Under the pieces are notes generated by a model that was given only the letters and a program-made list of their open reading frames with translations, was not told the DNA's origin and searched no databases. A stretch of 64,000 nucleotides of DNA from the NCBI RefSeq assembly GCF_018128905.1, contig NZ_CP063808.1, positions 7,998,001-8,062,000 on the forward strand, written 5' to 3'. Position numbers and translations under genes: made by a program. Positions 24,176 to 32,280 of this stretch are shown one piece after another. Positions within the stretch are counted from its first letter, which is position 1; the number at the start of each line of letters is the position of its first letter. The stretch comes from Streptomyces sp. A2-16. GTDB lineage: Bacteria; Actinomycetota; Actinomycetes; Streptomycetales; Streptomycetaceae.

Positions 24176-25474
24176 TCAGACCGCTGCCTGCTGAGGCTCA
24201 GGAGCCTCGTGGGTCAGGCGGCCGGCCCTGTGCAGCCCGTAAAGGGACCCTGCACACACCAGCCCCAGAGACAGCAGCGCCAGCCAGGGCAGCGCGGACA
24301 TGCCCGCCGACCGCGCGGCGTCGAGGGCCGCCCCGGTGAGCAGGTTGCCCAAGGTGATGCCGACGCCGCAGATGGTGTTGTAGAGGCCGTAGTGCGTGGC
24401 GACGAGGCGGTCGCCCGACAGTCGGACGATCGTGTCCATCTCGAAGGGGTACGCGATCATCGTGCCCAGGGCCAGCAGCAGCGCGGCCAGCGTCGGCGGG
24501 ACGGCGGCGAGCAGCCGGCGCCCCAACCCCTCGTCGGGCACCGGCACGGCCGTCGCCGCGAGCAGAGGCACGAACGCCACGCCCATGCACAACAGCCCCC
24601 AGGCCAGGGCCTGTCCGGGCTCCAGCCGCTCCTTGCACCATGCGGTCACCCGGGTCTGGCCGAAGATCGTGGCCAGTCCCGAGGCCGCGAACAGTACTGC
24701 GACGGCCGCGGTCCCGAACTCGCCGTCGCCGCCCAGGCGTCGTACCTCCAGCGGCAGCGCCAGATAGACCTGGAAGGACAGGACGTACGAGCCGATCATG
24801 GCCGTCGAGAAGAGCAGGAACGCGCGGTTGCGCAGGATCCCGCCCCACTGGGACAGCACACGCTCCCGCGCGCCGGACTTCGCGTTCGACGCGTCGTCCG
24901 CCCGTCGAGCGGGCAACGAGCGGATCTGTACGACGCTCAGCACCGCGAAGACCGCTGCCGATACGAGGCAGGTGATCCGGAAGTCGAAGCCGGTCAGCAG
25001 CATCCCCACCAGCGGGCCGAGCAGGATGCCCGCCTGGTAGAAGACGTTGAAGAGGGCGAACGCCTCGACCCTGCGCTCCCCCGCGTCGGCCGCGAGATAG
25101 GCACGCACCGCCGGGTTGAACAACGCCCCCGCGAAGCCGGTGGCCGCCGAGGCGGCGAGCAGCGCGGGAACCGAGTCGACCAGACCGAGCGTGGCGAAGC
25201 CCACTGTGCGCAGCACGCACCCCGCGACGATCAGCGGCTTGTAGCCGAAACGATCCGCCAGTGTGCCGCCGATGAGGAACATGCCCTGCTGGCTGAAGTT
25301 CCGTACGCCCAGGATGAGTCCGACCAGCCAGCCGGCCAGCCCGAGGGAGCCTGACAGGTGGGCGGCCAGGTACGGCATCAGCATGTAGAAGCCGAGGTTG
25401 ATGGTGAACTGGTTCACCATGAGCAGTTGGACGCTCCGCTCGTAGGAACGGACCTGCCTGAGCGTCGCCTTCAC
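24176..25474 (-). CDS. MFS transporter coupled to the cysteine synthase-like gene
   Basis: The 432-residue carrier has twelve hydrophobic segments and the MFS loop 2-3 motif GGTLADRFGYKPLIVAG. It resembles the Rv0849-type exporters. The GTG start at 25474 overlaps the stop of the upstream synthase gene (GTGA), so the two proteins are translationally coupled. The likely job is export of the synthase product or a related thiol compound; this is inference from context. A strong hairpin follows the stop. Confidence 0.88.
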   Translation of the reverse strand: MKATLRQVRSYERSVQLLMVNQFTINLGFYMLMPYLAAHLSGSLGLAGWLVGLILGVRNFSQQGMFLIGGTLADRFGYKPLIVAGCVLRTVGFATLGLVDSVPALLAASAATGFAGALFNPAVRAYLAADAGERRVEAFALFNVFYQAGILLGPLVGMLLTGFDFRITCLVSAAVFAVLSVVQIRSLPARRADDASNAKSGARERVLSQWGGILRNRAFLLFSTAMIGSYVLSFQVYLALPLEVRRLGGDGEFGTAAVAVLFAASGLATIFGQTRVTAWCKERLEPGQALAWGLLCMGVAFVPLLAATAVPVPDEGLGRRLLAAVPPTLAALLLALGTMIAYPFEMDTIVRLSGDRLVATHYGLYNTICGVGITLGNLLTGAALDAARSAGMSALPWLALLSLGLVCAGSLYGLHRAGRLTHEAPEPQQAAV

Positions 25475-26583
25475 CGCGCCGCCCCGCCTTCGGCACCGGC
25501 CGCCTCGGCCCTCGGGGAGAGCGGATCACCGACCCTCGTGCAGCGGGTCCAGCGGGTGACCTCCTTCTCGTCGGGACGGCCGACGATCTCGGGTTCGGGC
25601 GCGGGAATGACGCCCGACAGCCCTTGCTCGGCGCAGTATTCGTCGTCGTAGACCGTCTCCAGGTACCGCTGGGGCCCGTCGGGAAAGATCGCCACGATAC
25701 GGGTGCTCGCAGGTGTCGTGCGGGCGAGCCAGCCGGCCACGAGCGCGACCGCGCCGACGCTCCAGCCGCCCGTGGCGTAGTGCGAGGTGGCCAACTGCCT
25801 GCAGGCCCAGACGGATTCGCCCGGTGCCACCCAGTGCACCTCGCTGAAGTTCTCGTAGGCGACGTTGCGTGGGTAGATGCTGGAGCCGAGGCCGCGCATG
25901 AGACGGGGTCGGGCGGGCTGGCCGAAGATGGTCGAGCCGACGGTGTCCACGCCCACCAGTCGCATGCCGGGGTACAGCTGGCGCAGGACGCGCGAGATGC
26001 CGGCCGAGTGGCCGCCTGTCCCGACGCTGCAGACCAGTACGTCGATGTGGCCCAGCTGCGAGGCGAGTTCGAGGGCCAGCGGGATGTAGGCGGAGACGTT
26101 GTCCGGGTTGCTGTACTGGTCGGGGCACCAGGCTCCGGGGGTCCGCGTCAGCAGTTCGGCCACTCGGTCGCGGCGAGCCTGTTGCCAGCCGCCGGTGGGG
26201 TGCGGCTCGGGGACCATGTCGACGGTGGCGCCGTAGGCCGTGAGCAGCCGGGTCATGGACGGTTCGAGGCCCGGGTCGGTGACCAGGGTGACGGGATGGC
26301 CGTAGACCATGCCGGCCAGGGCGAGGCCGAGGCCCAGGGTGCCGCTGGTCGACTCGATGATCGGCCGTCCCGGCTGCAAGTCGCCGCGGGCTCGGGCCCG
26401 TTCGACCATGTGCAGTGCGGGGCGGTCCTTGATGCCGCCGGGGTTGAAGCCCTCCAGCTTGGCCCAGAAGCCGCGGTCGGGCGGGGAGAAGGGCTGGGAT
26501 ACGCGCAGAACAGGGGTGTTGCCGACCAGCCCGGAAAGGGTGGAGCCGGCGGGGGTGAAGTCACTCGTGGTCAGAGAGTGCAT
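25471..26583 (-). CDS. cysK2: PLP-dependent cysteine synthase family protein (CysK2-like)
   Basis: The 370-residue protein is a fold-type II PLP enzyme. The Schiff-base Lys is in GFNPGGIKDRPAL. Substrate loop STSGTLGLGLALAG and phosphate-binding CSVGTGGHSAG are both clear. Length, the C-terminal extension and the coupled MFS gene fit CysK2 (Rv0848) of M. tuberculosis, which makes S-sulfocysteine from O-phosphoserine and thiosulfate. SbnA-like enzymes are an alternative. The start at 26583 is chosen because the family begins here; ATG at 26625 would add 14 residues, and neither has a strong ribosome site. Confidence 0.85.
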   Translation of the reverse strand: MHSLTTSDFTPAGSTLSGLVGNTPVLRVSQPFSPPDRGFWAKLEGFNPGGIKDRPALHMVERARARGDLQPGRPIIESTSGTLGLGLALAGMVYGHPVTLVTDPGLEPSMTRLLTAYGATVDMVPEPHPTGGWQQARRDRVAELLTRTPGAWCPDQYSNPDNVSAYIPLALELASQLGHIDVLVCSVGTGGHSAGISRVLRQLYPGMRLVGVDTVGSTIFGQPARPRLMRGLGSSIYPRNVAYENFSEVHWVAPGESVWACRQLATSHYATGGWSVGAVALVAGWLARTTPASTRIVAIFPDGPQRYLETVYDDEYCAEQGLSGVIPAPEPEIVGRPDEKEVTRWTRCTRVGDPLSPRAEAAGAEGGAAR

Positions 26584-26689
26584 CAGTTTCGCTCTCGTTC
26601 GATGCGGACGCGTGCGGTTGCTCATCTCGCGCGCCTGCGGATACGCGGCGCGCGGCGGTCCGGCCGAGGCCGACCTGCCGGGGCGACGC

Positions 26690-27121
26690 CTATATGCGCC
26701 ACTGGCAGAGGGAGACGAGCGCGGGACGGCCGCCGCTCGGCGGGAGTCCTCGCGCGGCACCACGGGGATCGTGCGAGAGGCGGTCCGCCGCGTCGTTCAG
26801 CGACGTGGCGGCGGTCGCGGGCGCTGAGACGCGCGCCGAGGACTTCGAGAACGCGACCGGCCCGGAACCGGTGTCATGGCAACGATCGGGAGTGTCCGAT
26901 ACGTCGAGGCTCTCGCCCTCGGAGCTGTCCGGGGGCGACGGGACTTCACTCGACTCGGCGGCCAGGTGACCGTACGGCGGATCCGCCGCGTGGAGCTGCT
27001 CGCTGAGGCACGTCAGCAGCGCGAACAGCAGGACGTACAGCATGGTCCGGATGAAGCGGTTGTGCTGGTGCGAACGCGCCCTGGGGGCATGGATGGTGAC
27101 GGTTGCAGGGGTGGGGGGCAC
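26690..27121 (-). CDS. Small membrane-anchored or exported protein upstream of cysK2
   Basis: The 143-residue protein has an N-terminal hydrophobic segment (TMLYVLLFALLTCLSEQLHAA) followed by ADPPYGHLA, an acidic Ser-rich stretch with one Cys, and a terminal SLCQWRI. It probably sits in the membrane or is secreted. I chose the GTG at 27121 because GGAGGACCT lies just before it; an ATG at 27208 would add 29 residues. Its place before cysK2 matches that of lpqS in mycobacteria, and the overall plan (one membrane segment, a late Cys close to a basic end) is similar, but I cannot claim homology from sequence alone. Confidence 0.55.
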   Translation of the reverse strand: MPPTPATVTIHAPRARSHQHNRFIRTMLYVLLFALLTCLSEQLHAADPPYGHLAAESSEVPSPPDSSEGESLDVSDTPDRCHDTGSGPVAFSKSSARVSAPATAATSLNDAADRLSHDPRGAARGLPPSGGRPALVSLCQWRI

Positions 27122-27267
27122 AGGTCCTCCGCGCGGCGCTGCCCTGGCCGGAGGGATCACGGCAGGGACAGGGATCAGTGGGGGGTGGTGGAACGGGTCG
27201 TCGACCATCCCCGCACCGCACCTGAGAACGCCGGGCGGAGGAGGTCAGACGCCAGAACGGCGCTGAC

Positions 27268-27747
27268 CTAGATACGCAGAACCGCGGAGTCCGCCGCGTG
27301 CGCTGTCGGGGCCACCATGTCCCGGGCCGCGGCGTGACCGGCGTACACCGGCTGGGGCACGCCGCTGTCATCGCTCTCCGGGCTCAGCGCGGACGGACAG
27401 GGCGCGGCGAGGTCGGGGCCTTGTGGAGGCTGCGCCAACTCGCACTCCCCGCCGGCGTGATGCTGCCCGTGTCCGCCGTGGTGGTCGCCCGCCGGAGCGT
27501 CGGGCGTCTCGCTCGCGCGCACCGCCGACGTGGCAGTTGCAACCTTCTCGTGGTCCGCGACGGGCTCGAGACGAACGTCGGACACCGTGGCGCTTTCGCC
27601 GGAAGCGAGGTGACGCACCGTGGCGTCGGGGCTGACGGCGTGCGTATACAGCAGACCGAAGAGGAACAGGCCCAGGCCCAGCACGCGCCACAGAGCCGCT
27701 GTCGAGCGGCTCCGCTGCACACCGGAAAGCGACCAGGCCGTAATCAC
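27268..27747 (-). CDS. Histidine-rich single-span membrane protein (DUF6153-like)
   Basis: The 159-residue protein has one membrane segment near the N-terminus (ALWRVLGLGLFLFGLLYTHAVSPD). It is followed by an external part with a His cluster (DHHGGHGQHHAGGECE) and two Cys, as in actinobacterial DUF6153 proteins. A metal-binding role, probably copper, is inferred from the His/Cys cluster. It is the first gene in the row leading to the CysK2-like enzyme and its carrier. The start is GTG; TTAGGAT about 10 bases upstream could be a -10 element giving a very short leader. Confidence 0.6.
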   Translation of the reverse strand: MITAWSLSGVQRSRSTAALWRVLGLGLFLFGLLYTHAVSPDATVRHLASGESATVSDVRLEPVADHEKVATATSAVRASETPDAPAGDHHGGHGQHHAGGECELAQPPQGPDLAAPCPSALSPESDDSGVPQPVYAGHAAARDMVAPTAHAADSAVLRI

Positions 27748-27905
27748 ACCGTGATCCTAACCCGCCCCAGGAGCCCCCTGTGTATCGCGCGGCGAGGAAG
27801 CAGCGTGAACAAGCCATCTGCGGGCGAGCCCGCGACTCAGGGGGTCGATCGAACGGGAAGGTTGGACACTTCGCCCAATGCAAACGATCGGCTCGACAGC
27901 TCGTG

Positions 27906-28440
27906 ATGCCACGGCGACGGTGGGCCGCCGGCATCCTGGACACCAGAACCACCACCAAACGCGACACCATCAACACTGCCCTGCGTGAGATCACGGCCCG
28001 CTACCGGCGCCCAGGCGCACTCGAAGACGCCCGGCAGTCGGTGGCCGACGGAGCCTGGTCCCGCGTCGACCAGGACATGATCGCCTACGTGCGCACCCTG
28101 CGGGACCGCGCCCGGGTCGCCCTGCTGTCCAACATCCCCGCGGACCACGCGGACGCCTTCCTCGCCGCCCAGCCCTGGCTGAACGACCTCGACCACGTCA
28201 CCTTCTCCGGACGGACTCGACCACGTCACCTTCTCCGGACGGATCGGTGCCGCCAAGCCCGACCCGGCCGCCTTCCACCACTGCGTCACCGCCCTGCCCG
28301 CCGCCCCCGCCGACTTCCTCTTCGTCGACGACCGCGAGGAGAACGTCCGCGCGGCGCAAGCCGTCGGTACGAACGGCCACGTCTTCGACAGCCGGGCCGC
28401 ACTCGCGCACGTCGTCGACGCGTGGCTGCCCTCCCGATGA
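27906..28440 (+). pseudogene. HAD-family hydrolase remnant, frameshifted
   Basis: Reading forward from ATG 27906, an N-terminal piece (TTTKRDTINTALREITARYRR) looks like the end of a VapB-type antitoxin. It runs into a HAD core (MIAYVRTLRDRARVALLSNIPADHADAF). The frame is lost at an exact 28-bp duplication (28188-28243). Ignoring one copy, the second frame continues with FSGRIGAAKPDPAAFHHC (HAD motif III Lys) and DFLFVDDREENVRAA (motif IV), ending at 28440. The N-terminal DxD motif is missing. Thus it lacks its beginning and is broken in the middle. The antitoxin resemblance is a weak call. Confidence 0.7.
28188..28243. repeat. Exact 28-bp tandem duplication inside the HAD gene
   Basis: Positions 28188-28215 and 28216-28243 are identical (unit starts CTCGACCACGTCACC). 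Because 28 is not a multiple of three, the duplication shifts the reading frame of the HAD gene. Perfect identity suggests a recent event. Confidence 0.95.
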
Positions 28441-28571
28441 GCGACGCTCCCCCGCCTCCGCCCTGATCATGCGGGCCGTGCACCCGGGCCGGCCTCGCCC
28501 CACCCGCGAAGGCCAACGATCGGCGCGCAGGCGGTCGGCGATCGCCTGGGCGGACTTTTCGCATGAGCGGC

Positions 28572-28615
28572 CCGGGCCGGGGTGGAGTGTGGAAGTGGTT
28601 CACACCCCGGCCCGG
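28572..28615 (-). terminator. Hairpin terminator after the DUF418 gene
   Basis: A perfect 13-bp stem (28572-28584 with 28603-28615; arm CCGGGCCGGGGTG) lies just beyond the stop of the DUF418 gene at 28619 on the reverse strand. The 18-base loop can pair further within itself. Confidence 0.7.
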
Positions 28616-28618
28616 ATC

Positions 28619-29881
28619 TCATCGCAGGTGCTTCGCAGGCTTGGTGGCGGTGTTGAGCAGATACTCCAGGGGGCCGCGGCGGAAGAAGCGGGACCAGATC
28701 GCGGCGAACAGGACGGCTCCGAGGACGTACATGATCAGGGGCAGCCAGGACTGCTGGGTGCCGGTTCCGGCGGGCGTGGAAAATGCGGACTGTGCGAGGA
28801 AGTGGCCGACGTAGGCGGTCAGGGACATGGTGCCCACGGCGATGACCGGCTTGGCCAGGCGGCGCAGTCGCGGCAGGCGGTCCATCGCCGCCGTCGCGCC
28901 CACGATCACGAGGATCGCGATTCCGACGCTGCCGATGATGTCGAACGTGGTGCCGCTGTGCGGCCCGGCCTTCAGGAGAAACGACGCGGGCATGTCGGGG
29001 AACGACCCTGCATCGGCGGGCATCGACCCGCTGCCGGTGGGCATCGGACCGGAGCCCCCGGACGACGACCCGTCTTCCGCCATGCTCCTCAAAGCGCCCG
29101 ATCCGGAGAGCAGCAGGGACATGCCGTAGGCGGCCGCGGTGAGGGTGGCTCCGAGCGCGGCCAGGCGCTTCTGGACGGTGCCGCGGGAGAGGTCGAGGCG
29201 GCCCAGCGCCATGCCCGCGATGACGAACGACATCCAGGTGAGCGCCGGGTAGAAGCCGGTGAGCAGCAGATCGAGGACGCCGACCTCGCTGAGGTGACGG
29301 AGCGGGTCGTAGGTGTTGATGCTCTGCTGGACCGACGGGGTCAACACCGAAGTGAGGACGAACGCCAGCTGCGGGGTGACGAGGGCGAACGCGGCCGCGA
29401 TGATCGCGAGGGTCCTGGCGCTCAGTCGCACCAGGGGCAGGGCGAGGAGGAAGTAGACGCCGTAGAAGCCGAGGATGATCACGCCCCCGTACTCCATCGC
29501 CATCACGGTGCCCAGCGCCAGCAGGATCACGGCGCGGATCGCGATGCGGACCCTCGCCTGCCGGCCCGCCAGGCCGGTCTTCGGCTCACGGCGGCCGGCG
29601 ATCAGCATCAGCGAGAACCCGGCGAGGGTGGCGAACAGGACCGACGAGTGACCGTCCGACATGTATCGGATCCAGCTGCCGACGCCAGTCGTGGCGGACA
29701 GCGGGGGGCCGATGTGCACGACGTACATGCCGAACACCGCCAGCGCGCGGGCCAGGTCCACCCCGACGAGGCGTCCCATCGAGGGACCGGGCGAGGCCGG
29801 GGACCCGGGGGAGGTCTGGGGCGGCGGAGGCGCGTTCTCCTGCGGAGCTGATGTCTCCTGCGGCGGCTGTGTCTGTGTCAT
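28619..29881 (-). CDS. DUF418 / heparan-alpha-glucosaminide acetyltransferase-like membrane protein (copy 1)
   Basis: The 420-residue protein has a Pro/Gln-rich start and then about nine to ten membrane segments. GRLVGVDLARALAVFGMYVVHIGP is the HGSNAT-type catalytic-domain start. The C-terminal AKPVIAVGTMSLTAYVGHFL and FFRRGPLEYLLN are the DUF418 signature. Such proteins are thought to acylate a substrate across the membrane. A Gly/Ser/Met-rich external loop lies near residue 280. It shares clear sequence with the proteins at 34252 and 35610. It is divergent from the small protein and ABC exporter at 30086-32197. Confidence 0.85.
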   Translation of the reverse strand: MTQTQPPQETSAPQENAPPPPQTSPGSPASPGPSMGRLVGVDLARALAVFGMYVVHIGPPLSATTGVGSWIRYMSDGHSSVLFATLAGFSLMLIAGRREPKTGLAGRQARVRIAIRAVILLALGTVMAMEYGGVIILGFYGVYFLLALPLVRLSARTLAIIAAAFALVTPQLAFVLTSVLTPSVQQSINTYDPLRHLSEVGVLDLLLTGFYPALTWMSFVIAGMALGRLDLSRGTVQKRLAALGATLTAAAYGMSLLLSGSGALRSMAEDGSSSGGSGPMPTGSGSMPADAGSFPDMPASFLLKAGPHSGTTFDIIGSVGIAILVIVGATAAMDRLPRLRRLAKPVIAVGTMSLTAYVGHFLAQSAFSTPAGTGTQQSWLPLIMYVLGAVLFAAIWSRFFRRGPLEYLLNTATKPAKHLR

Positions 29882-30085
29882 ATCGAGAACCTCGCGCGGA
29901 CGGCCGGGGGCGGACCATCCGGCAGGCGTCGGTATCGGCCCTGCCGGTCGGCGGGTAACGCCCCGCCGACCGGCGGAGTCCCGTCCTCGGTGCTACCGGA
30001 GGCTGATCCGCTCCAGCCACCTGGCGGGGGTGGGACCGACAGGTGCCGGATGGGCGAGGGGCGAGCGGGCTTCGAGCCTTGAGGC

Positions 30086-30346
30086 ATGACACAACGTGCG
30101 CGACACACAAAGCACGAGGAGCATCAGGAGCACCAGGAGCACCAGGAGCACCAGGAGACCGACACTCTCCTCACGTCATCGGTGGAGGTACCGGGCCGTC
30201 ACGCCGTCGCCGGCAGGAGCGAGTTCCTGGAATTCCTCGGTCTGACGCTGGCGGCCGGCGCCTTCGCCCTGGTCGTCCTCCACCCCGAGGCCTGCGAGGC
30301 CTTGGTGCACACCCTCGCCTCGGGCACGGCCCGACTCGTCCACTGA
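30086..30346 (+). CDS. Small membrane protein with His-Gln-Glu repeats
   Basis: The 86-residue frame starts MTQRARHTKH, continues with four repeats of the triplet HQE (30120-30160) and ends with one hydrophobic segment (FLEFLGLTLAAGAFALVVL). TTGAGGC precedes the ATG. It is 45 bases before an ABC exporter on the same strand and probably belongs to its operon. I do not recognise the family. It may be a regulatory or accessory membrane peptide; an exported substrate is possible but unproven. Confidence 0.5.
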   Translation: MTQRARHTKHEEHQEHQEHQEHQETDTLLTSSVEVPGRHAVAGRSEFLEFLGLTLAAGAFALVVLHPEACEALVHTLASGTARLVH

Positions 30347-30391
30347 GCCGGCACACCGCGTGAGCCGGCACACCGCCGAAGAGAGCATCTC

Positions 30392-32197
30392 GTGAACACC
30401 GCATCCGCCCCGACGACGTATGAGCCGTCCCCGACGGATGAGCCACCCCTGTCCGCCCGGGAGACGATCAAGGCACTGGGCGCGTATGTGCGGCCGCACC
30501 GGTGGGCGGTCGCCCTCGGTCTGTTGTGCGCCCTGGTCGGGGCCGCCGGGGGGCTGCTGCAGCCGCTGGCCACGAAGGCGCTGATGGACCGGCTGGCCTC
30601 CGGTGACACCATCGCCGGGATCCTGATCGCGCTCACCGTCCTGGTGGTGCTGGGCACGGCGGTCGAGGCGTTCGGCGCGTACGTGCTGGAGCGGACGGCC
30701 GAGTCGGTGGTCCTGGCCGCGCGGCGCACTCTCGTGGGGCGGCTGTTGCGGCTGCGGATCTCGGAGTGGGAGCGGATCCCGCCGGGTGATCTGATGTCCC
30801 GGGTCACCTCGGACACCACGCTGCTGCGGGCGGTCAGCACCCAGGCGGTCGTCTCCGCGGCCACGGGTGCCGTGGCCTTCGTGGCGGCCGTCGCGATGAT
30901 GGCGTACCTGGACGTCGTGCTGCTGGGTGTGACGCTCGGTGTGGTCGTGCTGGTCGGCGGGGCCGCCGCGCTGGTGATGCCACAGATCGCGCGGGCCACC
31001 GAACGGTCGCAGAAGGCGGTCGGGGAGATCTCCGTCGGATTGGAGCGGTCTCTCGGGGCGTTTCGCACGGTGAAGGCATCCGGTGCCGAGGAGCGGGAGA
31101 CCGCTCGGGTGGAGGCTGCGGCGCGGCGGGCCTGGCGGCACGGTGTGAAGAGCGCGAAGTGGGAGGCCGTGGCCGGCTCGGCCGACGAGCTCGCCGTACA
31201 ACTGGCCTTCCTCGCGGTGCTGGCGGTCGGCGGGGCGCGGGTGGCGTCCGGGGAGATCCCCGTGTCCACCCTCATCGCCTTCCTGCTGTACCTCTTCTAT
31301 CTGATCGAGCCGGTGTCCAAGCTGGTCGACGCCGTGACCTCCTATCAGGAGGGGGCGGCGGCGATCTCCCGCATCGCGGCCGTGGAACGCCTCTCGACGG
31401 AATCGCCCGCTCGGCAGGCGGACGCCCTGCCCCGGCAGGGGACAGCCGCGCCGGGTCCGGCGTCGGTCCGCTTCGAGGACGTGACCTTCCGCTACCGTCC
31501 GGGCCTGCCGTACACCCACCAGCAGGTGAGTTTCGAGGTACCCGGTGCCGGGATGACGGCCTTCGTCGGTCCTTCCGGTGCGGGCAAATCGACGATCTTC
31601 GCGCTCATCGAGCGGTTCCACGAGGCCACCGATGGCCGGGTCCTGGTCGACGGCAAGGACGTACGGGACTGGTCCCTGGGCGAGTTGCGGTCCGCCATCG
31701 GGTACGTGGAGCAGGACGCCCCGGTGCTGGCCGGCACGCTACGGGAGAACCTCGTCTTCGCAGCGCCGGGCGCGACGGACGACGCCCTCCGCGATGTCCT
31801 GGCCCGCACGAAGCTCGACACCCTCGTCGAGCGTCTGCCCCACGGCCTGGACACCCCGGTAGGCCACCGCGGCTCGAAGCTGTCGGGCGGCGAGCGCCAG
31901 CGCGTCGCGATCGCCCGCGCGCTGCTGCGGAAGCCCCGGCTGCTGCTGTTGGACGAGGCGACCTCGCAACTCGACGCCGTCAACGAGCTGGCGCTGCGGG
32001 AGGTCGTCGCGGACGTGGCCCGGGAGACCACTGTGCTGGTGGTGGCCCACCGCCTGTCGACCGTGACGGGCGCCGACCGGATCGTCGTGATGGACGCCGG
32101 CCGGGTCCGGGCCGTGGGCACCCATGAGGAACTGGTGGACCAGGACCGGCTGTACGCGCGGCTGGCGGCCACCCAGCTCCTGACCCCCGCGCGATGA
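30392..32197 (+). CDS. ABC exporter, fused permease and ATPase
   Basis: The 601-residue protein joins a six-helix ABC membrane domain (residues about 40-315) to an ATPase domain. Motifs are Walker A GPSGAGKST, the Q-loop near YVEQDAPVLAGTLREN, signature LSGGERQR, Walker B LLLLDEAT and the switch His in VVAHRLS. All are intact, so it can act as a homodimer. There is no C39 peptidase domain. Exporters of this type move peptides, lipids or drugs. The GTG start has GAAGAGAG upstream. The two-component pair and DUF418 genes around it suggest an envelope-stress or resistance unit. Confidence 0.93.
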   Translation: MNTASAPTTYEPSPTDEPPLSARETIKALGAYVRPHRWAVALGLLCALVGAAGGLLQPLATKALMDRLASGDTIAGILIALTVLVVLGTAVEAFGAYVLERTAESVVLAARRTLVGRLLRLRISEWERIPPGDLMSRVTSDTTLLRAVSTQAVVSAATGAVAFVAAVAMMAYLDVVLLGVTLGVVVLVGGAAALVMPQIARATERSQKAVGEISVGLERSLGAFRTVKASGAEERETARVEAAARRAWRHGVKSAKWEAVAGSADELAVQLAFLAVLAVGGARVASGEIPVSTLIAFLLYLFYLIEPVSKLVDAVTSYQEGAAAISRIAAVERLSTESPARQADALPRQGTAAPGPASVRFEDVTFRYRPGLPYTHQQVSFEVPGAGMTAFVGPSGAGKSTIFALIERFHEATDGRVLVDGKDVRDWSLGELRSAIGYVEQDAPVLAGTLRENLVFAAPGATDDALRDVLARTKLDTLVERLPHGLDTPVGHRGSKLSGGERQRVAIARALLRKPRLLLLDEATSQLDAVNELALREVVADVARETTVLVVAHRLSTVTGADRIVVMDAGRVRAVGTHEELVDQDRLYARLAATQLLTPAR

Positions 32198-32280
32198 CCC
32201 ACCACCATCCCGGCATACGAGGAGTGGTGCGCGCAGTCCTCGCCGAACGGCCGCTGGTAGTGGCGGCGTTGAACAGCACG

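Noticed and set aside
27748..27800. Possible CsoR/RicR copper operator before the histidine-rich gene
   Set aside because: The stretch has G and C runs (ATACACAGGGGG, TGGGGCGGGTTA) but no inverted symmetry matching known copper operators.
28247..29851. A 534-residue forward frame opposite the DUF418 gene
   Set aside because: It is the antisense shadow of a multi-span membrane protein with intact family motifs.
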